Source of the DNA: Siphonodentalium dalli
Lineage: Eukaryota > Mollusca > Scaphopoda > Gadilida > Siphonodentaliidae
Length of the DNA stretch: 64,000 nucleotides
Assembly: GCA_032622095.1 (NCBI GenBank)
Contig: CP136062.1
Location: forward strand, 226,318,578-226,382,577
Direction: 5' to 3'
In this document: one piece after another, positions 53,074 through 62,794 of the stretch
Layout of the letters: every line of letters starts with the position of its first letter
Position numbering within the stretch: position 1 is the first letter of the stretch
Notes under the pieces: model-generated
What the model was told of the DNA's origin: nothing
The model's input: the letters and a program-made list of their open reading frames with translations, nothing else
The model's database searches: none
Made by a program: the position numbers and the translations under genes

Positions 53074-53425
53074 AGGGGTACTGTACACTAAATCAGGCCA
53101 ATTGTGGGACCATCTCCTTTCATATTGAACAAAATATTTGCAACAAATGAATGAATTTGAGCCATAGATTAGTGCAAAATACACTCATGTGTTCTATGAA
53201 TGATGCAAACAACATGGTAATTATAATGAAAATGAATTTATGGCTATAGAGCCATAAATTCATTTTCGTTGTAATTACCATGTTGTCTCTATCATTCAGA
53301 AGGTAAATGAGTGTATTTTGCACACATCCATGGCTCAAATTCATTAAATTGTTGCATATATTCTGTTGAGTAGAAAAGAAGATGGTCCCAAAAATGGCCG
53401 GATTTAGTGTACAGTACCCTTTTAA
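53070..53425. mobile_element. X-family hairpin element
   Basis: TTAA+AGGGGTACTGTACACTAAATC on the left and GATTTAGTGTACAGTACCC on the right with TTAA at 53422. Arms of about 165 bp pair through TGAATTTGAGCCAT, GCAAAATACACTCA and CATAAATTCATTTTC, meeting near 53245. No coding sequence. TTAA targeting is shared with A, B and C but the ends differ. Confidence 0.82.
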
Positions 53426-54130
53426 ATGGACCCACAGGGAAGGCTGCCCATATCTTTCAAGCACCACTCTTTTCCCATGTTTCAACAATAATTTCAAATT
53501 AGTTTTTGCATTGAAAATGAACTCAATGACCTATTGGCTAGCATGAACTGAGTATACAGATCATTGATTGGTTAAACCAACATCACACCTAATTTGCATA
53601 CTCTGAAGTAAACTCATAATTATTGTTAAATATGAGAATATAGTGGCAACTTGGATTAAATTATGCAATTGATTTGGGAAGATTAACATTTAATAGATCA
53701 GTCGATACATGAAGATTTTATGTACAAAATGTGGATTTTTTATCGATAATTATTGACTTTGAAATTGATGGTACATGTATATTTTCTCCTGTGCTAACAT
53801 GGGACCCATTAGCCAACTTTAGTGCTCTTTGTGATTTTTGTGTTCAGCATCTGTTTTTGAAGTTTTGGAACAGTTTATCCTAGAATTGTGTATTATAATC
53901 TGTTATAATTGGAAGGAAAATATAGTTATTACTCAATCAAAGGGCGCTGGAATTTTAAGAATCGGTTCAGACATTTGTGAATCATGGCCATTAAAAGTGA
54001 GGAGGTATTTGAAAAAGTAAACTCCATTGTACGTACATGTATGTATTGTTTAGCGATGCATTTTTTTAAGTGGCGTGCTCGTTCTAAACTGATATATATT
54101 TTATGTTTTACTTGTTTTAATGACATACCC
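53426..54130. other. No supported feature
   Basis: AT-rich. A 60-codon frame at 53838-54020 shows no motif. No repeat was recognised. Confidence 0.4.
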
Positions 54131-54246
54131 CTGTTCCCTAGAGGGTGAATTTAGTGATGCTAGCCCACTGTGCTGTGTAACGTCACTAAATTCACCCTCT
54201 GGGGACCTCATTCTGCAAATGACAGACACACAATTTCAACGCTTGA
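54131..54246. mobile_element. D-family right half
   Basis: Begins within the hairpin (CCCTAGAGGGTGAATTTAG) and ends CACAATTTCAACGCTTG. It is followed by ACTGCTTTATAGT, which recurs as ACTGCATTATAGT after the next D. Confidence 0.75.
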
Positions 54247-54258
54247 CTGCTTTATAGT

Positions 54259-54697
54259 CAGGCCTGAGAAAAATGCCTTGTCATTTGCAGAATGGGGTCC
54301 CAGAGAGTGAATTTAGTAATGCTATCCTGCATATGGGCTAGCATCACCAAATTGACCCTCTGGGGACCTCATTCTGCATGGGAGACATAGACTAGAGATT
54401 GAAGTTTGCAAATGATGAATATTGTGATGTACACCCATTGGGAACCTCGATTATGCAATGTGTGGTCTGCCAATTTGGGGAATAGAGAAACTAAACTAAA
54501 AAGGAAATAGAATCTATGTGAAGTTTCTATAGAAATTTGATAATAAAGAAACTTTCCATAGAAGATGAGGCCAAAGCAGAATGAGGTCCCCAGAGGGTGA
54601 ATTTGGTGATGCTAGCCTGCTATGCGGGATAGCATCACTATATTCACCCTCTGGGGACCTCATTTGGCAAATGACAGACACACAATTTAAAGGCATG
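54259..54697. mobile_element. D-family hAT-like MITE, D1 spacer reversed
   Basis: CAGGCCTGAGAAAAATGCC begins it and ACACACAATTTAAAGGCATG ends it. The spacer is the D1 type in reverse order (GGAGACATAGACTAGAG... GAAACTTTCCATAGAAGATG). Both sides show ACTGC(T/A)TTATAGT, so the D plus flank unit may be duplicated. Confidence 0.78.
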
Positions 54698-54749
54698 ACT
54701 GCATTATAGTGCTGGAGACCACACCATAAGAGTTCAGAAATAACATTAT

Positions 54750-54990
54750 AAAGTTATGTGATAGCCATGTCTCCATATGGAGTCAAATAAATGAACCAAT
54801 CAAAGATATCAGATTATAAAGTTAAATCTATGATGCATCAAAGAAATTCCAGACAAACGTAATGACGCAGAAGCGAGTCCATGATAATTTATGGGCTTCA
54901 TTTCATTCACAGTGTTATAATGAAAAAGGCATCCCTTTGATAATTAATTTAATCAAATTCATTGATGTCATATAATCTCCTTTGACTCAT
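54750..54990 (+). repeat. Duplicated block Y (copy 2), no D inside
   Basis: CTCCATATGGAGTCAAATAA, CATCAAAGAAATTCCAGAC, GCAGAAGCGAGTCCATGAT and CATCCCTTTGATAATTAATT. It is the uninterrupted counterpart of 50985-51960. Confidence 0.65.
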
Positions 54991-55019
54991 AAAGACCATT
55001 TCAAAGTGATGTGAAACAC

Positions 55020-55168
55020 TACCGTAATGCCCTAAATAATCAACTCCTTAGTAGTTGGAAATATGGCTTGATGCCATTCATCGGAAAGCCATATTTCTGA
55101 CTAAATCCTAAAAAGTTACCCATAATTCTGCTGTGGTTAAGGAGTCGATTATTTAGGGCATTATTGTA
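55020..55168. mobile_element. E-family element, shortened
   Basis: TA+CCGTAATGCCCTAAATAATC and GATTATTTAGGGCATTATTG+TA. The left arm is partly deleted after ACTCCTTAG. 149 bp. Confidence 0.8.
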
Positions 55169-55236
55169 CTCTGGGCACACAGCGAATAAAATTGCATAAA
55201 TTTTTATATTGTTCAGATGTCATGTTTTATGAAACG

Positions 55237-55636
55237 TTAACCCTTTACCCAACAAACCGGCCAAAACCGGCCAGATAAAGCTTCAACAGCCTAAAATATC
55301 TTCGGTCTGTCTCAATAAAACCATACAAATATGGATATCATTGGAAGCGGCTCCTTGACCACATTGTGATAGTTACAGTTATGCCCTGTGCCAATGCATT
55401 CTCTTATATATGCGAGTCGACCATAGGTCGCCTCGCATATATAAGAGAATGCATTGGCCTAAAAAAAAAAAAAATTTAACACTTTTTACCATTTTTTCTT
55501 ACATTCTTTAACAATTTTATAATTTTTAATGTGTTAAGCCAATGCATTCTCTTATATATGCGAGGCGACCTATGGTCGACTCGCATATATAAGAGAATGC
55601 ATTGGCACAGGGCCGTTCTGTTGGGTAAAGGGTTAA
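55237..55636 (-). mobile_element. A-family piggyBac-like MITE (copy 7)
   Basis: 400 bp, TTAA at 55237-55240 and 55633-55636, H at 55391-55457 and 55539-55605. It is very close to the copy at 5458 in sequence and orientation. Both H centres are canonical. Confidence 0.93.
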
Positions 55637-55684
55637 ATCCATAGCTGTTAAATTATCATTGATGCATATAGTTATACCTGTTGG

Positions 55685-55790
55685 AAATGTTCAGATAATA
55701 AGTAAAACGAACGACCACAGGTTTGTTGAACTTATTATCTGAACATTTCCCTCTTATAAATAGGACCCTACTGCACTTATTATCCGTCTT
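55685..55790. mobile_element. I-family element with both arms
   Basis: GGAAATGTTCAGATAATAAG at 55683 is paired with CTTATTATCTGAACATTTCC at 55731, with an ACGAACGACCACAGGTTTG centre. The outer right end reads CCCTC(T)TATAAATAGGACCC and TGCACTTATTATC. This copy shows the family is an inverted repeat. Confidence 0.65.
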
Positions 55791-55916
55791 CTGCTTATTT
55801 TTGCTGAACACCCCTCCAGATGAATAATAGACTAGTCCGATATGTACTTTTATGACTGAATGGTAGAATCCATTTATCATATAAAGGGTTAATAATAATG
55901 TCTCCTCGCTCTGAAA

Positions 55917-56251
55917 ATAGTGTGTCTGACATTTGCAGAATAAAGTCCCCAAATTCCTCCTCTGGGGACCTCAATCTATTTAGGCCTCATCTTCTGGGAA
56001 GTATCTATAGTCTCAAATTAACATTGTATTTAGTTACTTTTTCCCTTCCGTTCAGTTTCTATATCCCCTAGTTAGCAGAAGATAAAGTGCATAATCGAGG
56101 TGACTAATGGGTGAACATCACCAACTTCAACTGTGGAACTTCAATCTGATCCCAGATATCCAGATATCCAGGCCATAGTGATTGAGGCCTGAGCAGAATT
56201 AACCCTCTGGGGACCTCATTCTACAACACACTATTATTCCAGACTTGACTA
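55917..56251. mobile_element. D-family element with reduced hairpins
   Basis: ATAGTGTGTCTGACATTTGC and CAACACACTATTATTCCAG are the ends. The D2 spacer is complete but both hairpins are cut to about 40 bp (CCCCAAATTCCTCCTCTGGGG and similar). Confidence 0.7.
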
Positions 56252-56279
56252 TATATTTTGTGAATATAGTACAATTTTG

Positions 56280-56905
56280 TACAGTAATGCCTTAAATAAT
56301 CGGTTCGATTCGCATGACATTTCCTTGCTCGTTGTGATGACCTTTTCCAATGACCTTTGCAAATGTTGATCATAAAATGACATACATGTACAGTAATGCC
56401 CTAAATAATCGACTCCTTAACCACAGTAGAATTATGGGTAACTTTTCAGGATTTAGTCCGAAATATGGCTTGTTACCATTCATCGGAAAGCTCTCACTGA
56501 GTAGAGTACAGTACAGAAATTTTCACTGAGAGCTTTCCGATGAATGGCAACAAGCCATATTTCCGACTAAATCCTGAAAAGTTACCCATAATTCTACTGT
56601 GGTTAAGGAGTCGATTATTTAGTGCATTACTGTACATGTGTGTAATTTTATGATCAACATTTGCAAAGGTTATTGGAAAAGGTCATCACAACGAGCAAGG
56701 AAATGTCACTGAGAGCTTTCCGATGAATGGCAACAAGCCATATTTCCGACTAAATCCTGAAAAGTTACCCATAATTCTACTGTGGTTAAGGAGTCGATTA
56801 TTTAGTGCATTACTGTACATGTGTGTAATTTTATGATCAACATTTGCAAAGGTTATTGGAAAAGGTCATCACAACGAGCAAGGAAATGTCATGCGAATCG
56901 AAACC
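56280..56905. mobile_element. E-family element inside larger palindrome, tandemly extended
   Basis: The core E is 56389-56634 (TA both sides). The outer left part starts with another E end (TACAGTAATGCCTTAAATAA) and GATTCGCATGACATTTCC. The right side carries its inverse (GGAAATGTCA) twice, at about 56690 and 56880, because a ~190-bp unit containing the right E arm is tandemly duplicated. The whole is a >600-bp nested hairpin. Confidence 0.75.
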
Positions 56906-57177
56906 CGTATCTCATCTAATCCTATTTGGATAAGAGTCATTCCTCCCCAGGATAAGAGTCCTCCCCAGGATCAATATAAAAGGAGGCAAATCTTCTTAAC
57001 AGCAAAATGCTGAGCATCGGGAAAATGGACTAACTCTTTTATTCCAATGAGACTCGTAGAAGGATTTGTGGTCAAGTGCGTTAATGAAATAGATTCCAAA
57101 CCCCCCGAGTGGACATAAGTGACAGCATTGTGCCGATGTACCACTGAGGCATCTCAGATCCGAGGACTTAACCCTTT
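56906..57177. other. No supported feature
   Basis: Contains a short duplication GATAAGAGTC(A)...CCTCCCCAGG(A) near 56930-56970. No gene was recognised. Confidence 0.45.
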
Positions 57178-57568
57178 ACCCAACAAACCGGCCAAAACCG
57201 GCCAAATAAAGCTTCAACAGCCTAAAATATCTTCGGTCTGTCTCAATAGAACCATACAAATATGGATATCATTGGAACCGGCTCCTTGACCACATTGTGA
57301 TAGTTACAGTTATACCCTGTGCCAATGCATTCTCTTATATATGCGAGTCGACCATAGGTCGCCTCGCATATATAAGAGAATGCATTGGCCTAAAAAAAAT
57401 ATCTTTTTTTAACACTTTTTACCATTTTTTCTTACATTCTTTAACAATTTTATAAATTTTAATGTGTTAAGCCAATGCATTCTCTATATATGCGAGGCGA
57501 CCTATGGTCGACTCGCATATATAAGAGAATGCATTGGCACAGGGCTCTTCTGTTGGGTAAAGGGTTAA
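57178..57568 (-). mobile_element. A-family piggyBac-like MITE (copy 8)
   Basis: 391 bp, TTAA at 57178-57181 and 57565-57568, H at 57322-57388 and 57472-57537 (second is 66 bp, CTCTATATATG). Orientation is opposite to copy 9, only 67 bp away. Confidence 0.93.
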
Positions 57569-57574
57569 TGCTCT

Positions 57575-58300
57575 TAGCGTACCCAAAGGTTGATATTAAA
57601 GACATATTATGTACTTGTTCAGGTGCGTAAAACTGTTAACCCTTTACCCAACAGAAGGGCCCTGTGCCAATGCATTCTCTTATATATGCGAGTCGACCAT
57701 AGGTCGCCTCGCATATATAAGAGAATGCATTGGCTTAACACATTAAAAATTATAAAATTGTTAAAGAATGTAAGAAAAAATGGTAAAAAGTGTTAAATTT
57801 TTTTTTTTTTAGGCCAATGCATTCTCTTATATATGCGAGGCGACCTATGGTCGACTCGCATATATAAGAGAATGCATTGGCACAGGGCTAACTGTAACTA
57901 TCACAATGTGGTCAAGGAGCCGGTTCCAATGATATCCATATTTGTATGGTTCTATTGAGACAGACCGAAGATATTTTAGGCTGTTGAAGCTTTATTTGGC
58001 CGGTTTTGGCCGGTTTGTTGGGTAAAGGGTTAAGTTAGTATTCAAGCGCTATGACAACTGCAGGAATGTAACATCCTTCTATAGCCGAAAATTTGAAGCA
58101 AAACTACGCTCAATTGTAAATATTTACTACTCGATTCGAGATGCATCTATCGGCATTAAACAAATGAAAATGAGAGACACTGCATTTAGTTCATATATAA
58201 GAATGATGGTGTGTTGTCAATTTGGATATACTATTTGTAAAAATTACTACTTTGAACAAGATTATTCTCCATTTCTATTTGATCACCGTACCGGAGTGGT
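57575..58300 (-). repeat. Duplicated block P (copy 3), inverted, split by A
   Basis: ATTAAAGACATATTATG on the left and, after A, AATTTGGATATACTATTTGT, CTTTGAACAAGATTATTCTC and TTTGATCACC are the reverse complement of 7910-8395. The A insertion lies at a site different from the B sites in copies 1 and 2. Confidence 0.6.
57636..58033 (+). mobile_element. A-family piggyBac-like MITE (copy 9)
   Basis: 398 bp, TTAA at 57636-57639 and 58030-58033, H at 57667-57733 and 57814-57880. It has a T tract before the second H. The ends are perfect to the family. Confidence 0.93.
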
Positions 58301-58379
58301 TCACACCACTTTAATTTCATTTCATTTTCGATAGCCGGATCGACTCTCTGAAATGCTTTACTGTTGATCATCTGCAACT

Positions 58380-58590
58380 GAGTGTCCTGGATATGATGAA
58401 TTCAAGGGTCTTTTGAAAACTCATTTATTCACAGAATATTATTCTGAACATTTGGACGTGAAACTAATGAACCAGCTTTCAATGTGCGCTACATAATTAT
58501 TGCATGTTTGAAAGTAAATTTGTGATTTTTTAAGTTGTCAAGCGCCTTGAAACCATGGTGATATGTGCTGTATACAAGAAATGTGTCACA
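58380..58590 (+). pseudogene. LINE 3' end relic
   Basis: The plus frame 58398-58496 reads EFKGLLKTHLFTEYYSEHL and then a stop at 58494. FK-LLKTHLF is the typical C-terminal motif of L2/CR1-like LINE proteins. It is followed by AAGCGCCTTGAAACCATGG and GGTGATATGTGCTGTATAC, a LINE-type 3' UTR. Upstream frames are broken. Confidence 0.65.
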
Positions 58591-58599
58591 TGATATGAT

Positions 58600-58845
58600 A
58601 TTAGCTACATATTTGATTTATCCATCGCACAAAAATTGCCTTTTGTGGGGGGAAATCTGTCATTTTCCTAAGTTTTATATTCGTTACTTCATTTATGAGG
58701 TCATACAAACTAATTAGTATTCATGATGTGGGAAAACTATAGCGCAGCTTAGAGCGAAAGAGTTTGTTGGTTTTGTTATAGTTATTCTGAGCTGGCCTTG
58801 TTCTAATTAAATGGTTTATAGATGTTTTAGAGCAAAACTAGAGGT
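58600..58845 (+). repeat. Duplicated block Q (copy 2)
   Basis: Matches 20425-20625 and contains an extra ~45 bp (GCCTTTTGTGGGGGGAAATC, ACAAACTAATTAG). It ends exactly where a J element starts (AAAACTAGAGGTGTG). Confidence 0.6.
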
Positions 58846-59133
58846 GTGACTGTCCCAATGGGACTAAGGATACCCCCTGTGTTTTTAAAACACTAAGATG
58901 TCAGTAAACATTAAGTTAAAATAATAAAATAACAGATTCCCATTGCAGGTGCACAACCCTAACGCCTAACCCTATTGACCAAAAAATGTAGGAATAAAAC
59001 CTCGGACAAAATTATGCATGTTACGAAAATGTTCTAAGGTGAATAAAACCATAAATAAAAATGTCGGACAGAAATCATTATCGCAGGTGCACAGGTTCCC
59101 ATTGTACTAAATATCTGTGATAAATTGCAGTCG
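58845..59133. mobile_element. J-family left part (copy 3)
   Basis: CTAGAGGTGTGACTGTCCC, GGGACTAAGGATACCCCC and GGTGCACAGGTTCCCATTG as in 12919. It stops at GATAAATTGC. The right end is lacking. Confidence 0.65.
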
Positions 59134-59272
59134 TAATTAAACCATTCCTAGGTGAATGGATATTAAATAACTTTACCCACTTCCATCATAATGAAGTTGT
59201 CAATAAAGTGCCACAAGTCAATAAGCCGAGCCTTTTATTTATATACTATAGCTCTGAAGTGTGATGTCCCTG
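59134..59272 (+). repeat. Duplicated block Z (copy 1)
   Basis: ATCATAATGAAGTTGTCAAT, AAAGTGCC, GAGCCTTTTATTTATATACT and GAAGTGTGA are shared with 60800-60950, same orientation. Confidence 0.65.
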
Positions 59273-59537
59273 AAGGGAGACATATGAAAACAATAATAAT
59301 ATGGACAAAACATGACTGTCATTCAGCCACAATAAAAAATAAACTTCATGTTTCGATGCTGACAAATCAGTCATCATAAAATGCGCTGCTTTAAATGCTT
59401 ACAGTCATCTGTAAAGACCTTTTATAGCAAAATCAATGTGGATCATGTGTATTATAGTCATATTTCACTCCAGTATTTGGATCTAATTGTGATATATGTA
59501 GTTACGCCTTCCACAAATCATTCAACAACATATTTAT

Positions 59538-60297
59538 CTATTATATATTTTGGAACTTCTGTCTGTGCGTATATGTATGTATGTATGTGTGTGTGTGTGT
59601 TTTTGACTCGAAAAATGCTCGACCAATCCAACTCAAATTTGGTACGTAGACCTACTTTTATTTCGGGAACAATATGGGCGGGTCCAATTTCACATGTCAC
59701 CAATGTCCTTGACCTTGACCTCACTCATATATGCTCATATAAGCATGTTTCTGGACCGATCAAACAATAGTTTTTTTCTTTCTCCTAATACTTTTCAACA
59801 ATGTTCGCTCAGGAATGTTAAAATTAGTAGATCGAATCAATCCCTCAAAGGTTTTCTCTTTCTCCTAATACTCCTAATACCTAATACTCCTAATACTCCT
59901 CTCCTAATACTCCTAATACTCCTCTCCTAATACTCCTAATACTCCTAATACTCCTCTCCTAATACTCCTAATACTCCTAATACTCCTAATACTCCTCTCC
60001 TAATACTCCTAATACTCCTAATACTCCTAATACTCAATACTCCTAATACTCCTAATACTCAATACTCCTAATACTCCTAATATTCCTAATACTCCTAATA
60101 CTCAATACTCCTAATACTCAATACTCCTAATACTCCTAATACTCAATACTCCTAATACTCCTAATACTCCTAATACTCCTAATACTCCTAATACTCCTAA
60201 TACTTTTCAAGTCCAGGCGCTGTATATTTCTGCCCAGACGTAGGTGATCAAAAAGAAATCCCTCAATAGCTGGGACGAAGTCGGGCACATCAGCTAG
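59538..60297 (+). mobile_element. Possible non-autonomous Helitron
   Basis: Starts TCTATTATATATTTTGG after A and ends GGGCACATCAGCTAG before T, which fits Helitron rules (5' TC, 3' CTAG, insertion between A and T). A weak hairpin GCTGGGACGAAGTCGGGC precedes the end. The interior has a (TATG)n/(TG)n run, GACCAATCCAACTCAAATTT, and a TCCTAATAC array. No helicase was seen. Moderate to low certainty. Confidence 0.45.
59858..60205. repeat. 9-bp minisatellite (TCCTAATAC)n
   Basis: About 35 units of TCCTAATAC, with interspersed CTCTCCTAATAC and TCAATACTCC variants that form irregular higher-order groups. It lies inside the possible Helitron. Confidence 0.95.
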
Positions 60298-60367
60298 TAT
60301 TATACAAATATGTTATTAAATGAGTTGTGGATTATTACAAATTCATGTGTTCTGATATAATTGTATC

Positions 60368-60573
60368 TACAGTAATGCTCTAAATAATCGACTCCTTAAC
60401 CACAGCAGAATTATTTGTAATTTTTCAGGATTTAGTCGGAAATATGGCTTGTTGCCATTCATCACTGAGAGCTTTCCGATGAATGACAACAAGCCATATA
60501 TCCGACTAAATCCTGAAAAATTACCAATAATTCTGCTGTGGTTAAGGAGTCGATTATTTAGAGCATTACTGTA
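60368..60573. mobile_element. E-family TA-flanked hairpin MITE
   Basis: TA+CAGTAATGCTCTAAATAATC and GATTATTTAGAGCATTACTG+TA. Arms are nearly perfect through GGAAATATGGCTTGTTGCC. 206 bp, one of the cleanest E copies. Confidence 0.9.
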
Positions 60574-60799
60574 TTTCAATCCAATGTTATTTTTCAATAA
60601 CAACGGTCATGGTGACCGTCATGCAAGCAATGAAGATATAACACTAGCAGGTATTGGTCAATTGGTCACTTCAGAAAATGTCTCGTGATATACATCCTTA
60701 CGCCTTCCATAACTTATTCAATATAATATTCTTGAATTCTTTTGTAAAGATGCGAGTGGTGTTGTCTATTTAAATCCAGAATTATTTTCAATAACATAT

Positions 60800-60950
60800 T
60801 GCAGTGGTAATTAAACAGTTCCCATATGAATGGATAACGACTTTACCCAATTCTATCATAATGAAGTTGTCAATAAAGTGCCGTAATTCAATAAGGTCGA
60901 GCCTTTTATTTATATACTATAGCTGTGAAGTGTGACTTCCGTCATTTCCT
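60800..60950 (+). repeat. Duplicated block Z (copy 2)
   Basis: TATCATAATGAAGTTGTCAA, AAAGTGCCGTAATTCAATAA and GAGCCTTTTATTTATATACT match 59134-59272. Confidence 0.65.
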
Positions 60951-61149
60951 GAAGTGAGATATTAAACCGATCCTTCTCAGCCAAATAGCACTCGGATTTG
61001 AATATTTCCATTTGGATTTCCTACCTAAACCTATTTACGACACTGAATTCATTCCGATTATAGCAGCAAACAATCTGCGATATCCCACCTATCACATAAT
61101 CTCCATGGAAACTATTATCTCAAATAACATCTCCCAACATGAATAACAA
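60951..61149. other. No supported feature
   Basis: Nothing recognised. Confidence 0.4.
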
Positions 61150-61207
61150 TTAACCCTTTCATGACGGGAGCGGCACTGGTGAATATACAAGTGAATGCAT
61201 TGGCTTA
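61150..61207 (+). mobile_element. C-family left-end fragment (copy 5)
   Basis: TTAACCCTTTCATGACGGGA, GCGGCACTGGTG, then a remnant H right arm GTGAATGCATTGGCTTAC. The middle is deleted. Confidence 0.7.
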
Positions 61208-61654
61208 CAACAGAAGGAACATCAAAATATATACAGTTCAGCTCATATGCCAAACATAATCAGCGTGTAAATAGTATATTGTCGTCAAGACGTATGATGG
61301 TGTACATAAACAAGAGACTGCTCGTGTTACAGAAGTTGTGCTTCTGTTTACACAACACAGCGCAATTGTATTGGTTAATCACACAAAAATGATATAAACG
61401 CTCTTTATTATTTCCATATCAGAAACACAATAACAAATAACGCTCTTTATGTTTACCATATTCAGATCTAAACAAAAGCCAGGAAACGTAACGTTTTTTG
61501 CTTTTGTTTACATAACAAAGGGGAAAAAATTGACAATAACATACTGTTTATGCCATATTTCTGGTTGGCAAAACAACAAAGTCTGTCTATATCTTACTAT
61601 TCCTTCTGTTTATGGCGGTTTTTGACGGAGGTGAATATTTTAACAGCATACCCA
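61208..61654. other. No supported feature
   Basis: CGCTCTTTAT and TTTACCATAT words near 61398 and 61440 recall 21055. No gene was seen. Confidence 0.4.
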
Positions 61655-62194
61655 AGGTCGAGGTAAATTGTATGATTACATAACCCTTTCATGACGGGAT
61701 CTGCGCTGGTGCATATATAAGAGAATACACTGGCTAACATGGTCGAGGTAAATTGTATGATTACATAACCCTTTCATGACGGGATCTGCGCTGGTGCATA
61801 TATAAGAGAATACACTGGCTTACATGGTCGAGGTAAATTGTATGATTACATAACCCTTTCATGACGGGATCTGCGCTGGTGCATATATAAGAGAATACAC
61901 TGGCTAACATGGTCGAGGTAAATTGTATGATTACATAACCCTTTCATGACGGGATCTGCGCTGGTGCATATATAAGAGAATACACTGGCTTACATGGTCG
62001 ATGTAAATTGTATGATTACATAACCCTTTCATGACGGGATCTGCGCTGGTGCATATATAAGAGAATACACTGGCTAACATGGTCGAGGTAAATTGTATGA
62101 TTACATAACCCTTTAATGACCGGATCATAGGGAGCCTCGCATATATAAGAGAATGCACTGGCTTATAAAGATCAAGGCAAATTGTATGATTACA
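61655..62194. repeat. 85-bp array grown from the C left end
   Basis: TAACCCTTTCATGACGGGAT starts at 61681, 61766, 61851, 61936 and 62021, with a variant at 62106: a constant 85-bp period. Each unit has CTGCGCTGGTGCATATATAA, an H right-arm remnant (GAGAATACACTGGC), and GGTCGAGGTAAATTGTATGA. The unit is the C left end plus an H fragment and spacer. Confidence 0.93.
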
Positions 62195-62425
62195 TAACTC
62201 TTCATGACGGGAGCTGCGCTGGTGCAGCATTAAAGATCCTGTGCCAGTGCATTTTCTTATATATGCGCTGGCTTACAAGGACAAGGTATTAAAAGTATTG
62301 TTAGGCCAATTCATTCTCTTATATAAGCGAGGATCCCTATGGGAGACTCGCATATATATATAAAGAGAATTCATTGGCAAAGGGTTTTTTGCAAAATTTC
62401 AGGAAGTTCCAGGCATGCATGGTAA
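62195..62425 (+). mobile_element. C-family MITE at the array edge (copy 6)
   Basis: Left end ACTCTTCATGACGGGAGCTG, CCTGTGCCAGTGCATT with a truncated first H, second H at 62305-62377 (GAATTC variants), then GCAAAATTTCAGGAAGTTCC as in other C right ends. The right boundary is degenerate. Confidence 0.7.
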
Positions 62426-62477
62426 GGCCTATAATCGACCAACTCTAACTGCTATGATTGTGTGGTTGCTCTTATAG

Positions 62478-62637
62478 TACAGTAATGCTCTAAATAATCG
62501 ACTCCTTAACCACACCAGAATTATGGGTAATTTTTCATGATTTAGTCGGAAATAAGCCATATTTCTGACTAAATGCTGAAAAATTACCCATATTTATGCT
62601 GTGGTTAAGGAGTCGATTATTTAGGGCATTGCTGTAT
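62478..62637. mobile_element. E-family element, shortened
   Basis: TA+CAGTAATGCTCTAAATAATC and GATTATTTAGGGCATTGCTG+TA. The central hairpin is lost (GGAAATAAGCCATATTTC). 160 bp. Confidence 0.85.
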
Positions 62638-62734
62638 GACACGAACCTCAACTCAGACAACCTACATACTTTATTAAGCCTTTATATGATTTCTCCCATT
62701 CAGTTATAAAGGTATCCCCCGCTTTCTGTTATTC

Positions 62735-62794
62735 CAGTTACCTCGAATAAATTTGTATATTATACCATAATATTCTAGAATATTCTCGCTTTAT
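62735..62794. mobile_element. F-family fragment
   Basis: TTATTCCAGTTACCTCGAATA is the inverse of the F end at 12130-12150, followed by ATATTCTAGAATATTC. It is cut by X at 62795. Confidence 0.55.
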
